Assembly: GCF_947493425.1 (NCBI RefSeq)
Contig: NZ_CANLRP010000068.1
Span: forward strand, 1 to 41,437
Length of the DNA: 41,437 nucleotides
Direction: 5' to 3'
Origin: an uncultured Microscilla sp.
GTDB lineage: Bacteria; Bacteroidota; Bacteroidia; Cytophagales; Microscillaceae
Shown here: positions 16,493 to 24,850 of the stretch, one piece after another
Position numbering within the stretch: position 1 is the stretch's first letter
Layout: each line of letters starts with the position of its first letter
The notes under the pieces: generated by a model
What the model was told of the DNA's origin: nothing
Databases searched by the model: none
Seen by the model: only the letters and a program-made list of their open reading frames with translations
Position numbers and translations under genes: made by a program

Positions 16493-17737
16493 ATGCTTAA
16501 AAACACGCTTATAGGTTACTTGTTATTGATTTGGGTAGCCCTGATTTCGGGCTGTCAGAGCGGCACCAAAAAAGACAATACAACCACTCAGGACACCAGT
16601 ACTACTACTGACACCACAGGCACAAGCACACAAACAGCAACCAAGCCTGACCTGAAACCGGTAGACCGTCAATTTAATGATTTGGCGCGCCTGCTTGCCG
16701 GATTACCTGCCGAAGAAGGAAGCCAGCTTGCCAAACACCACGAAAATGAAGCGTGGAAAAAGTATCAGCAAGTAGCAGATAAAATCTGGGAAAAGATTTT
16801 GAAAGAAAAACGCCCCACAATGATGGAGTGGCAAAAAAAATACTTACAGGCTCCCAATGCCGAAGCTGGGTTGTTGTTTTACCCCTTTAGTGGGCCTGAC
16901 TTTTTGCATGCCAGCACGTTTTTTCCTAAGCTTACCAAGATTGTAATGATGGGGCTTGAACCCATTGGTAACTTGCCCGATATGGAAAACATTAGTGTAC
17001 ACTCGCCCGAAGTTTATTACAAAGGGTTGGAACGCGCATTATACGCTGTGCTTAAGTACAGTTTTTTTATTACCAAGTCTATGGATGTAGATTTCAACGG
17101 ACGAATAGACAAGCGTATTGATGGTACTTTGCCCGCAATTATGATTTTTATGGCACGCACCGGGCACCGGATATTGAACTATGAAAAAGTGAAGATAAAT
17201 CAGGATGGCACCCTTGCTCCGGTAGACGCCAATCTTGAAACTGTGCACAACAAAAGCGTTTATTATGGTACTAAGCTGAGTTTTCATAAGGAAGGTGACA
17301 ACACCCCCAAAACGTTGTATTTCTTTGGGGTTAATCTGTCTAACTCGCCTTACAGAGGCTTGGGTGGGCTGGCACAACGCAACGACCTCAAGCAATACAT
17401 TCAAAGTCTAAAGCCACAGGCTACTTACCTGAAGTCGGCGTCTTACCTTATGTATGGAGCTGGTTTTAGTACGATCCGTAATCTGATTCTCAATCAATCT
17501 AAGTTTGTGTTACAAGACGATTCAGGCATGGCGTTTAAAAACTTTACCCAAGACAACCACTGGAACATTACCCTGTTTGGGCGCTACGCCGGACCTATCA
17601 AACTGTTTCGCCATCATTACCAACAAGACCTGAACCAAGCCTATAAAAAAGGGTATCCGGTAAAAGAACTTCCCTTTGGCATTGGTTACCAGTACCTCAA
17701 GGGAAACTCTAACCTGATGCTTGCCCAGAAGAAATAA
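16493..17737 (+). CDS. Lipoprotein of a conserved unknown family, copy 2
   Basis: 414 residues, paralogue of the preceding gene along nearly its whole length: FNDLARLLAGLPAEEGS, FYPFSGPDFLHASTFFP, GLEPIGNLPD, YLKSASYLM, FVLQDDSGMAF and LPFGIGYQY recur in the same order. Lipobox ISGC with Cys21, then a Thr-rich linker. The C-terminus ends SNLMLAQKK against SNLMLAEKK in copy 1. The gap of about 100 bp holds a strong hairpin, so the two may be expressed at different levels. Confidence 0.87.
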   Translation: MLKNTLIGYLLLIWVALISGCQSGTKKDNTTTQDTSTTTDTTGTSTQTATKPDLKPVDRQFNDLARLLAGLPAEEGSQLAKHHENEAWKKYQQVADKIWEKILKEKRPTMMEWQKKYLQAPNAEAGLLFYPFSGPDFLHASTFFPKLTKIVMMGLEPIGNLPDMENISVHSPEVYYKGLERALYAVLKYSFFITKSMDVDFNGRIDKRIDGTLPAIMIFMARTGHRILNYEKVKINQDGTLAPVDANLETVHNKSVYYGTKLSFHKEGDNTPKTLYFFGVNLSNSPYRGLGGLAQRNDLKQYIQSLKPQATYLKSASYLMYGAGFSTIRNLILNQSKFVLQDDSGMAFKNFTQDNHWNITLFGRYAGPIKLFRHHYQQDLNQAYKKGYPVKELPFGIGYQYLKGNSNLMLAQKK

Positions 17738-17756
17738 ATTGAGACACGTTTATATA

Positions 17757-17794
17757 CAAAAAGCCTTTGGTTCGCTGCACCAAAGGCTTTTTGT
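17757..17794. terminator. Hairpin terminator shared by converging genes
   Basis: Stem caaaaagcctttgg/ccaaaggctttttg with a 9-nt loop. The A-run before and T-run after the stem make it work in both directions, for the lipoprotein gene (plus) and the HDAC-family gene (minus). Confidence 0.85.
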
Positions 17795-17817
17795 ACTTTA
17801 TACCGTTCGCTACACTT

Positions 17818-18660
17818 TCATTGATTTGCTTCATGAAAGGCAATTGCGGTTAGGTTATGTAGATGAACTACTTTTTCAATTGGTTTTTGATACCCCCCTG
17901 CCAAATTTGTCACAACTGGTAGCTTTAGCTCTCGACAAGTGGTGTATACAATTTTTTCTCGTTCCGCAATTTGCTCAGTGGTAAACTCACCACTATCAAC
18001 ATACGGATCATCCATGTGGCAATCGACACCCGCTTGATAAAAAAGCACTTCACAATCACTAAAACGTTTACGAATCAAGTCGGGCAGATTGGCAAGCCAT
18101 TGTTCATTATTGTAAATGTTCACATCTTCGTACCCTAGTGAATAATGCTCAACTAAATTTTCATGTCCTGTTTTATGTAAGGTTTGGTCGGTACCATCGC
18201 CTGAGTGAGAGTCGAGGTCTAAAATACCAATTTTCTTTGCTCCAAAACGCTTTTTCATCAGAATAGCGGCAATTGTTAAACCAGCAAAAGTGCAAAAACC
18301 CGCAGCCTGATCGTAACAGGCATGATGAAAACCAGAGGTGGGCGAAAATGTCGATTCACGGTGTTGATAAGCATGGGCAGCCGCACTAACAAAACTACCT
18401 GTAGTCCATAACAAGCTCTTGGCTATTTCTTTATTTTTGTTATCAAACCCATTTTTGATACTCCCCTTCAAAACACCTCGTACATAAGAAGGGTCATGAG
18501 CCAAACACAATTCGTCTACAGTCAAAGGGCGAACTTTCATTATCTCTATGGGGTACCCCAACTTTTTCCAGGCTTGCAAAACGAGTTTGGGTTTTCCTGC
18601 ACTGGGAGAATCACTGATGATAGAGCGGACTGTTTGTTGTTTGTTGTAAAAAATTTTCAT
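17818..18660 (-). CDS. Histone deacetylase / acetylpolyamine amidohydrolase family protein
   Basis: 280 residues from ATG 18660 (MKIFYN), the usual start of the family. The in-frame ATG at 18687 is less likely because a TAAATTTG element lies between the two. Key residues, numbered from 18660: His112-His113 (SGFHHACYD), zinc ligands Asp150 and His152 (LDLDSHSGDGT) and Asp213 (AGVDCHMDDP), and Tyr257 (AGGYQ). The motif has Ser where many family members have a second His after the zinc His. Substrate is likely an acetylated small amine or protein lysine; the sequence does not say which. Confidence 0.85.
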   Translation of the reverse strand: MKIFYNKQQTVRSIISDSPSAGKPKLVLQAWKKLGYPIEIMKVRPLTVDELCLAHDPSYVRGVLKGSIKNGFDNKNKEIAKSLLWTTGSFVSAAAHAYQHRESTFSPTSGFHHACYDQAAGFCTFAGLTIAAILMKKRFGAKKIGILDLDSHSGDGTDQTLHKTGHENLVEHYSLGYEDVNIYNNEQWLANLPDLIRKRFSDCEVLFYQAGVDCHMDDPYVDSGEFTTEQIAEREKIVYTTCRELKLPVVTNLAGGYQKPIEKVVHLHNLTAIAFHEANQ

Positions 18661-18671
18661 TTCAAATAATT

Positions 18672-18679
18672 CAAATTTA
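18672..18679 (-). promoter_or_regulatory. Candidate -7 element for the HDAC-family gene
   Basis: TAAATTTG on the minus strand, an exact TAnnTTTG match, 11 bp before ATG 18660. No TTG is at the usual distance, so it is only a partial promoter call, but it supports the shorter start. Confidence 0.4.
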
Positions 18680-18946
18680 TAATGCATTCATTCCCACTAT
18701 CTGGTATAAGTACCTTTCAACATCACATACAGTTGAATGTAGGGAAAGTTATAAACTGGCGTCTAACCAAGGTTGTTTTTGTCATTTTCGCTCAATCAAG
18801 TGTTTGACCTGACGGTGAGAAAGGTGTAGAATCACTTGTTTGGTTAATTCTAAAAAATTTGATCAAACACAAGAACGAAGTTTTGAAAATATTGGCAAAA
18901 TCAAAGTTGCATAAAAAATAGCTGAAGATATAAAACCTGCGAAAAG

Positions 18947-18978
18947 TTGATGGTGAATGGCTAAAACTACTACATTTG
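18947..18978 (+). promoter_or_regulatory. Bacteroidota-type promoter for the 301-residue protein
   Basis: TTG at 18947-18949, a 21-bp spacer, then TACATTTG (18971-18978), an exact TAnnTTTG match. It lies 28 bp before the start codon at 19007. Confidence 0.7.
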
Positions 18979-19006
18979 TGCAAAAAATATTACTCATTGG
19001 TTTACT

Positions 19007-19912
19007 ATGGATATAGTCATCACGATAGTCGTTATTTTTATTATTTACCGCCTGTTTTTTTATAAAACTCCCCAAGAGCATATCATCAAAGACATCAACG
19101 ACCAAGGCTTTACGTTGGTCAATATTGTAAGGAAAAAAGATAATGCACAACCTACCCTGGAGCATACCCCTGTTTACTGGAAAAACCTCCAGGATATACG
19201 TCTCAACAAATCAAAAGACACTTTAATTTTTACCGACATCAAGGGCAAAGTTTTCAAACTTGACCAAAACGCTACCTTCTGGCACGAACTTCTTCAGTCT
19301 ATCCCCTCATATTTTACCAAATTTGATCACCAGTATGTGCAGGATTTTTTAGCCCAAAACGAAAATAAAACCTACTTGGACATTATCGAGGCTACCAATT
19401 ATCAAGTAACTTACGAAGTGTCTAATCACGGAAAAATCAGCCAAGAATCGTTTCAATGGCAAGAAGTAGAAGCAGCCCATTTGAATGAGACCAAAACTGC
19501 CTTAAAAATTCAACTAAAAACTGGCAAAACTTTTACCCTTACCGACGATATAGATAACTGGTATTGGTTACTTAAGTATATGCCTGCCCGTTTTGAAGAT
19601 GCTGTGTATATCAAAGCACTGTTTGATAGTTTTACTGCCTGTGAAGTATGTGGATGTGTGGCTATGTTGGGTAATGAGTGTCAGGCTTGTTATGAAGAGG
19701 TCTGGCAAGAGAGTAGCCTTTACCCAGAGAAAGAGGGATTTATCAAAGAAAGACAATTAGAAATTTTTGGCACTAGCAACCCTCTCGAACGGGTCAACCT
19801 GGATATACCAGAAGGCAAAGCTTTTGAGAAAAATCCTGATTGGCAATTGTTAGTGACCGAAGAAGAAATTCTTGATTTTAGCCAGGAAAATTACTGGCAA
19901 GAAGAAAGCTAA
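19007..19912 (+). CDS. Membrane-anchored two-repeat protein with cysteine cluster, unknown
   Basis: 301 residues. An N-terminal helix (residues 2-18) would anchor it in the inner membrane. Two related blocks of about 65 residues follow: about 38-103 and about 135-196. Each has a strand-rich core, a stretch such as TDIKGKVFKL or KTGKTFTL, and a closing W..LL..(I/M)P..F. A compact Cys cluster (Cys212, 215, 217, 225, 228, pattern CxxCxC-x7-CxxC) looks like a small zinc-binding knuckle, followed by an acidic C-terminus. I do not recognise the family. It has its own promoter and terminator, so it is likely a single-gene unit. Confidence 0.8.
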   Translation: MDIVITIVVIFIIYRLFFYKTPQEHIIKDINDQGFTLVNIVRKKDNAQPTLEHTPVYWKNLQDIRLNKSKDTLIFTDIKGKVFKLDQNATFWHELLQSIPSYFTKFDHQYVQDFLAQNENKTYLDIIEATNYQVTYEVSNHGKISQESFQWQEVEAAHLNETKTALKIQLKTGKTFTLTDDIDNWYWLLKYMPARFEDAVYIKALFDSFTACEVCGCVAMLGNECQACYEEVWQESSLYPEKEGFIKERQLEIFGTSNPLERVNLDIPEGKAFEKNPDWQLLVTEEEILDFSQENYWQEES

Positions 19913-19930
19913 ATAGAAGTGATAAAAAGC

Positions 19931-19967
19931 AAAAGCCTCTGTTCGAGTCATGAACAGAGGCTTTTTT
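19931..19967. terminator. Hairpin terminator, both directions
   Basis: A 14-bp stem aaaagcctctgttc/gaacagaggctttt with a 7-nt loop and T-run. It separates converging genes ending at 19912 and 19997. Confidence 0.88.
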
Positions 19968-19996
19968 GTATAAGTATAGGTTGATCGTATCTATTT

Positions 19997-20518
19997 TTAC
20001 ATTGCAGAAAAACTCTGCGCTACCCGGTAAGAAATAGGGTTGTTTTTAGAATCCTGGCTTGCCCACCATAAGAAACGACAATACAAGTTTACAGGAGATT
20101 TAGGGTTGATAAAGCCCATAATACCAATTCTTACTTTTTTACCTTTTTGCCATCCTTCTGCAAGGATCATATACTTTTTCAAACCACCTTTGCTAGTCAT
20201 GTATTGTTGGCTGATGATTCTTTTACGTTGTACCGAAGTGGCACCTCTGTAAGCTCTCATGGCTACTTGCTTTGCCGAAGCTGAAGCATCGCGCCAGGGC
20301 TTTAAACGAAAAGAAACTCCTCCTCCGGCAGCGGTAAACTTACCAGAACGTCCTCCTTTGTCTTTAGCTGTCCAATTAGAAGGCATTTTCCATTTAATGC
20401 TGTACTTCTTCCAGCTCCAAGGCTTCATTGCCTGGGCCTGGGCATTGGTTTGTGCTAAAAAGCAAAAAGTAAAAACAAGGGCTAATGAAAAAAATAGGTG
20501 TTGAGTATTCAGTTTCAT
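19997..20518 (-). CDS. Secreted basic protein, unknown function
   Basis: 173 residues with a signal peptide ending near TNAQAQA (about residue 30). The mature part is rich in Lys, Arg, Trp and Gly (WSWKKYSIKWKMPSNW, GGRSGKF, GWQKGKKVRIGIMGF). The pattern suggests a small beta-rich periplasmic or secreted domain. I know no named family with this pattern. It is a single gene between two terminator regions. Confidence 0.75.
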   Translation of the reverse strand: MKLNTQHLFFSLALVFTFCFLAQTNAQAQAMKPWSWKKYSIKWKMPSNWTAKDKGGRSGKFTAAGGGVSFRLKPWRDASASAKQVAMRAYRGATSVQRKRIISQQYMTSKGGLKKYMILAEGWQKGKKVRIGIMGFINPKSPVNLYCRFLWWASQDSKNNPISYRVAQSFSAM

Positions 20519-20678
20519 AAAATGTAAGTGTTTTTTAATAGGTCAATAATTAAAGTTCGTATGCCAGCAATAACGAGAGTTAAGGAAATATTGTTCTCAA
20601 TTTTGATAATAATTCCAGATAAAACATCATTACTCCCAGGTAATCAGGTAGTTAAAAAACACTTACATAACCTAACTT

Positions 20679-22622
20679 TCACCTTCTTTTTTTATTTTTA
20701 TTTCTCTGATATTGTTTCTTACGGTCATCAGTTTTGGTCTTTTTTTCAGGTTGGGGTTTGCCCAATAATTTTTTCAACATATCGGGTCGGTTCACGTTGT
20801 TTAGCTTGTCGGCAATGCGGCGGCGGTTTTCCGATTTATACCAAAAAAAGAACAAATGCTGGTTCTTTTTATCCTTTTCGCTTTTGGCGGTATAAGTAGG
20901 CTGTAGAGTATACGGGTGTACCCCTGCATAATAAATCACGGTGGCCACTGTCATAGGCGTAGGCGTAAAACCCTGCACCTGCTCAAGCTGAAAGCCCATG
21001 TCTTTGGTTTCGCATGCCAGGTTTGCCATGTCTTCCTCTTCGCAACCAGGGTGCCCCGATATAAAATAAGGAATCAGAGGTTGATCTTTGCCATACTTTT
21101 TGTTAATGCGGTCGTAACGTTTCTTAAAATCGTGGAAGTGCTTAAACGAAGGCTTACGCATAATCTTCAAAGTGTTGTCAGACGTATGCTCAGGTGCTAC
21201 CTTTAACCTCCCCGATATATGGTTTTGGATCAGGTTGTCCATGTACTCCTCCATGTCGTCATCATCGCCCACCTTGTTGTGTCCCTTTACCAGCAAGTCG
21301 TAACGAATGCCACTCCCTACAAAGGCTTTTTTGACCGAAGGATGGGCGGCGGCTTCCTTATAAATCTCGGTCAATGGCTTGTGGCTGGTGTCAAGGTTAT
21401 GGCATACTACCGGGTGAATGCACGAAGGAGCCACACAGCGGTCACAAATTTCCTGCACCTTGCCCTTCATTTTATACATATTGGCCGAAGGTCCTCCTAA
21501 GTCGCTTATGTAGCCCTTGAAATCTGGCATTTTGGTTACGGCGTCTACTTCTTTCATGATAGACTCTTTGGAGCGAGAAGCAATAAACTTGCCCTGGTGC
21601 GCCGAGATGGTACAAAAGCTACAGCCTCCAAAGCAACCCCGGTGCATGTTGATCGAGAACTTGATCATTTCGTAGGCTGGTATTGCGCCTCTTTTTTTGT
21701 ACTTGGGGTGGGGCAAGCGGGTATAAGGCAGGTCAAATGAGTGGTCTATCACTGCCTCTTCCATAGGAGGGTAAGGTGGGTTAATGATCAAAGTACGCTT
21801 GCCTGTTTTTTGCAAAATACGCCTTGCCTGGGCTTTGTTAGACTCTTGTTCTACTACCTTAAAGTTAGCTGCGTACTTTATTTTGTCCTTCAAGCAGTCT
21901 TCATGCCCGTTTATTTCTACGTCTTTCCAATTTTTGTTGCGGGGCATTTTTTCATCTTCGCTTACCATAAAAGCAGTCTGAGGGATGGTGCGCATAGAAG
22001 AGAAAGGCACCCCTTTTTCGGCCAGCTTGAGTATTTCGCGCAACGACTGTTCGCCCATGCCATATACCAACATGTCGGCACCACTGGTTTCGAGCACACT
22101 CGGAAAAAGCTTATTTTGCCAATAGTCGTAATGAGTCACTCTGCGCAGCGAAGCTTCAATACCCCCTACCAATACGGGCACATCGGGATATAACTTTTTT
22201 AAGATTTTGGTATACACACTTGCCGCGTAGTCGGGGCGAAAGCCTGCTTCTCCACCTGGAGTGTAAGCATCGGTAGAGCGGCGGCGTTTGGCTGCGGTAT
22301 AATGGTTTACCATGGAGTCCATACAGCCCGACGTAACTCCAAAAAACAAGCGGGGTTTGCCAAACTTCTTAAAATCACGCAAATCGTCACGCCAGTTGGG
22401 TTGTGGGATAATGGCCACCCTATAACCCGCATTTTCGAGAATTCGGCCAATCACAGCCGGACCAAATGCCGGATGGTCTACATAAGCATCGCCTGAAATC
22501 AACACCACATCCAACTCCTCCCACCCTCGTTTTTCTACTTCTTTCATAGTAATGGGGAGCCAGTCGGTAATGGGTCTTTCGTTTATATGAGTCTTTTTTA
22601 TGTCTTTCTGTCCTTTATTCAT
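20679..22622 (-). CDS. ygiQ: YgiQ family radical SAM protein
   Basis: 647 residues. The N-terminal part begins with the family's signature: WLPITMKEVEKRGW at 21, SGDAYVDHPAFG at 43-54. The radical SAM cluster motif is Cys330, Cys334, Cys337 (RGCFGGCSFC), with GGPSANMYKM-type residues further on. The C-terminus is a Lys/Arg-rich tail. The family is widely conserved (UPF0313), binds [4Fe-4S] and SAM, and has no settled function that I know of. A TAnnTTTG element lies only 5 bp before the ATG, so the transcript may be nearly leaderless. Confidence 0.95.
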   Translation of the reverse strand: MNKGQKDIKKTHINERPITDWLPITMKEVEKRGWEELDVVLISGDAYVDHPAFGPAVIGRILENAGYRVAIIPQPNWRDDLRDFKKFGKPRLFFGVTSGCMDSMVNHYTAAKRRRSTDAYTPGGEAGFRPDYAASVYTKILKKLYPDVPVLVGGIEASLRRVTHYDYWQNKLFPSVLETSGADMLVYGMGEQSLREILKLAEKGVPFSSMRTIPQTAFMVSEDEKMPRNKNWKDVEINGHEDCLKDKIKYAANFKVVEQESNKAQARRILQKTGKRTLIINPPYPPMEEAVIDHSFDLPYTRLPHPKYKKRGAIPAYEMIKFSINMHRGCFGGCSFCTISAHQGKFIASRSKESIMKEVDAVTKMPDFKGYISDLGGPSANMYKMKGKVQEICDRCVAPSCIHPVVCHNLDTSHKPLTEIYKEAAAHPSVKKAFVGSGIRYDLLVKGHNKVGDDDDMEEYMDNLIQNHISGRLKVAPEHTSDNTLKIMRKPSFKHFHDFKKRYDRINKKYGKDQPLIPYFISGHPGCEEEDMANLACETKDMGFQLEQVQGFTPTPMTVATVIYYAGVHPYTLQPTYTAKSEKDKKNQHLFFFWYKSENRRRIADKLNNVNRPDMLKKLLGKPQPEKKTKTDDRKKQYQRNKNKKRR

Positions 22623-22626
22623 AATG

Positions 22627-22634
22627 CAAAGTTA
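22627..22634 (-). promoter_or_regulatory. Candidate -7 element just before ygiQ
   Basis: TAACTTTG on the minus strand, 5 bp upstream of the ATG at 22622. The base triplet at the -33 position is CTG, one mismatch to TTG. If used, the mRNA would have almost no leader. Confidence 0.4.
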
Positions 22635-22871
22635 GTGAATAATTGGCTTTGTTAGCCAGTAGATGTAAGCTTCTGGCAAAACATGCCATATTAACGAGTC
22701 GAAACAAGTTATAAAGACAAAATGTTTGATTGAATGGAGCAGAATAACGAATCAATGGTTTGATAGTTGGCAAGTCAACACCAATCATCAAACCATTGAG
22801 TAAAGTGGTAAGCCTCTGGTTAAAAATCATTCTCTGCAACCAACATGAAGCATACCTTGTAATACAATGCG

Positions 22872-23930
22872 TTAAAAGATTACCTCACAGTTGGGAAGCC
22901 ATTTTTCTATCTTTGCTTTTTCTTTCTCTAGTGATTTGGGGGCATATATTTTTTTTAACCTATTCAACTTGCCAATACTTTTGGGCAATTTAGTAAGTTT
23001 ATTTCCTGACAAATAGAGCACTTCCAAGTTCTCTAACTGCCCTATGCTGTCTGGCAAATCAGTAAGCCCACATCCCATCAAATGGAGTTCTCTCAAGCTC
23101 TTGAGTTGCCCTATACTTTTAGGCAATTTAGTAAGTCTATTTCCTGTCAAATGGAGTTCTCTCAAGCTCTTGAGTTGCCCTATACTTTCGGGTAAAACAG
23201 TTAACTCATTGGTACCCCTAAAATCACCCAAAGATAAAAGCTCTAGATTTTTCAATTGACCAATTGTTGCTGGCAATGATTTAAGCTTGTTGCTATACAA
23301 AATGAGCTTTTTTAAGTTTTTCAAATCACCCAAGCTCTCAGGCAAACTGATAAGCTGATTATGGTTCAACTTGAGTTCTATTAAATTTGTCAACTTACCA
23401 ATGTTTTTCGGTAACTTAGTAAGTGAGCCAGCCTCCACCTGTAGTTTCTCTAAGCTTGTGATAAGCTCAATATTTGTAGGGAGTTGGGTTGTTTGAATAG
23501 CTGACAAGTTTAAACTCCAGAGTTTTTTCAGGTTTTGAATACTTTTCGGGAAACTGGTAATTTGAGACTGGGCTAAAATCAGCTTTTGTAAACTTGTTAA
23601 TTGACCAATGACTTCAGGCAACTTCGTAAATTTATTACCACTCAAGTCCAGTCTTTCCAAGCTTTTTAAATTGCCCAAACTTTTGGGTAAACTGGAAAGT
23701 GTATTATAGCTTAAATCTAGCATTTGCAAGTTTTTTAAACGCCCAATTTTTTCTGATAAAGCGGTGAGATTTTCTCTGTTCAAATAAAGAGTAGTAGTCC
23801 TATCTGGTGTTTTCAAAGCCTTTGCCAAAGATGACTGAGCCTGAGAAACTTGGTAGTTGGTTAACCCCAAAAATAACATGATACATAATCTCCTTATTAC
23901 CAATTGTAACAACTCTTTGTAAGTTTTCAT
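22872..23930 (-). CDS. Secreted leucine-rich-repeat protein
   Basis: 352 residues with a signal peptide (about 1-32, ending SQAQ). It holds about 12 repeats of the 23-residue type (LxxLxLxxNxLxxLPxxIGxLxx), from about residue 46 to 330, then a C-terminal cap rich in Lys/Glu. Repeat nine carries a three-residue insertion (GTNEL). Repeats 10 and 11 are almost identical at the DNA level (69-bp period around 23080-23200), a sign of recent internal duplication. It has no kinase or other domain. The likely role is protein or glycan binding outside the cytoplasm. A MITE-like element ends 15 bp before its start. Confidence 0.92.
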   Translation of the reverse strand: MKTYKELLQLVIRRLCIMLFLGLTNYQVSQAQSSLAKALKTPDRTTTLYLNRENLTALSEKIGRLKNLQMLDLSYNTLSSLPKSLGNLKSLERLDLSGNKFTKLPEVIGQLTSLQKLILAQSQITSFPKSIQNLKKLWSLNLSAIQTTQLPTNIELITSLEKLQVEAGSLTKLPKNIGKLTNLIELKLNHNQLISLPESLGDLKNLKKLILYSNKLKSLPATIGQLKNLELLSLGDFRGTNELTVLPESIGQLKSLRELHLTGNRLTKLPKSIGQLKSLRELHLMGCGLTDLPDSIGQLENLEVLYLSGNKLTKLPKSIGKLNRLKKIYAPKSLEKEKAKIEKWLPNCEVIF

Positions 23931-23945
23931 AATTTTTGATTTATA

Positions 23946-24146
23946 CTAAGTAATGGTACCAAAATAAATTTACATTCTTAACCTCATCTTTTGAGGCTAT
24001 ACTTTGTTAAAAAATAGCCGAATAGCGATGCTATTAGCCGACCATCCCTCAAGCTCGCTCAACATCCACTGGATATTGCCGTACCGCGTCTAGCAACAAA
24101 ATATTTTAGCGTTACTATAGAAATTTATTTTTGCATCGTTCCTAAG
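23946..24146. mobile_element. MITE-like element, copy A
   Basis: About 200 bp. Ends are imperfect inverted repeats (ctaagtaatggtaccaaaataaat on the left; the right end reads the same on the other strand, as aaatttatttttgcatcgttcctaag). Inside are three hairpins: cctca...tgagg, aatagc-gat-gctatt and a tatcc/ggata stem. The body from 23969 to 24119 recurs almost unchanged at 38629-38778. No ORF or transposase. Confidence 0.8.
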
Positions 24147-24309
24147 GAATGGTGAGAAATTAAATTACCATTCTTGAGGTAGAGGTTTTGTTTTGAGACG
24201 AGGCTATTTTTTGCGCCCATAGCAGCGCTACGGGCAATAAAAATAACGAAGTATCAAGGCGAAAAATCACCCCTCAGAGTGTAAATTTATTTTTGAACAA
24301 TTCCTAAGG
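24141..24309. mobile_element. MITE-like element, related type B, joined to copy A
   Basis: About 169 bp with the same kind of ends (cctaaggaatgg on the left, aattcctaagg on the right) but mostly different internal sequence, including the imperfect palindrome cccatagcagcgctacggg. It shares its left terminal repeat with the right end of copy A, so the two lie end to end. No ORF. Confidence 0.65.
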
Positions 24310-24745
24310 TGAAAAATACCCCAAAAGATATAAATTTTGAGTATACTATCCTAGCATAGTTAGCTCTTGCAAAAACACCTATCAAAACGTTTACATCACC
24401 GTTGGTGCATGTCATCCCCACGTGTGCTATCGTAGAAAGTTCAAGCTAAATATGAATGTCTAAAAAATAATCAAGTAGTAAGTATAAAGCGAAGGCTACT
24501 GACTATTGTCTCCTAACGCCCAACTATAATGTTGAATTTGCTTGGCTGGACACTCCGTTGGCTAACGGAGTACCATCGTTGTTGTGAGGGCATACGCTTA
24601 AACGATGATGGTACTTTTGAAAAACTCAAGCTATAATTTTACTGTGCTGAACTCAACAAGTTAGGACACTTTGTATACTTTTTAGGGTTGATTTTACTTC
24701 TATTGCGCAACAATTACGGCAATCTGACAATTAAACAATTCAAAT
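24310..24745. other. Intergenic stretch with two overlapping hairpins
   Basis: No credible ORF. actccgtt-ggct-aacggagt at 24552-24571 is a perfect 8-bp hairpin. gtaccatc at 24570-24577 pairs with gatggtac at 24607-24614 (plus gtt/aac). The two share bases 24570-24571. They lie upstream of the asnS promoter, so they are not part of an asnS leader. Confidence 0.5.
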
Positions 24746-24777
24746 TTGAATCTTACAGGCAAAATTCCTTACCTTTG
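24746..24777 (+). promoter_or_regulatory. Promoter of asnS
   Basis: TTG at 24746-24748, a 21-bp spacer and TACCTTTG at 24770-24777, an exact TAnnTTTG match. It leaves a leader of about 65 bases before ATG 24851. Confidence 0.75.
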
Positions 24778-24850
24778 CCTTCTTAGTTAGCTATAGTGTT
24801 GTAATTCAAGCCTATAGCCTTATTTATTCACCAATTTAATATTAACTAAT

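Noticed and set aside
17818..18660. Inactive deacetylase because a second His of the HDAC motif is Ser
   Set aside because: All zinc ligands, the His pair and the catalytic Tyr are present; the changed residue varies in bacterial members.
22615..22839. 74-codon minus-strand ORF overlapping the ygiQ start
   Set aside because: No signal or family, and it overlaps the promoter-like element of ygiQ.
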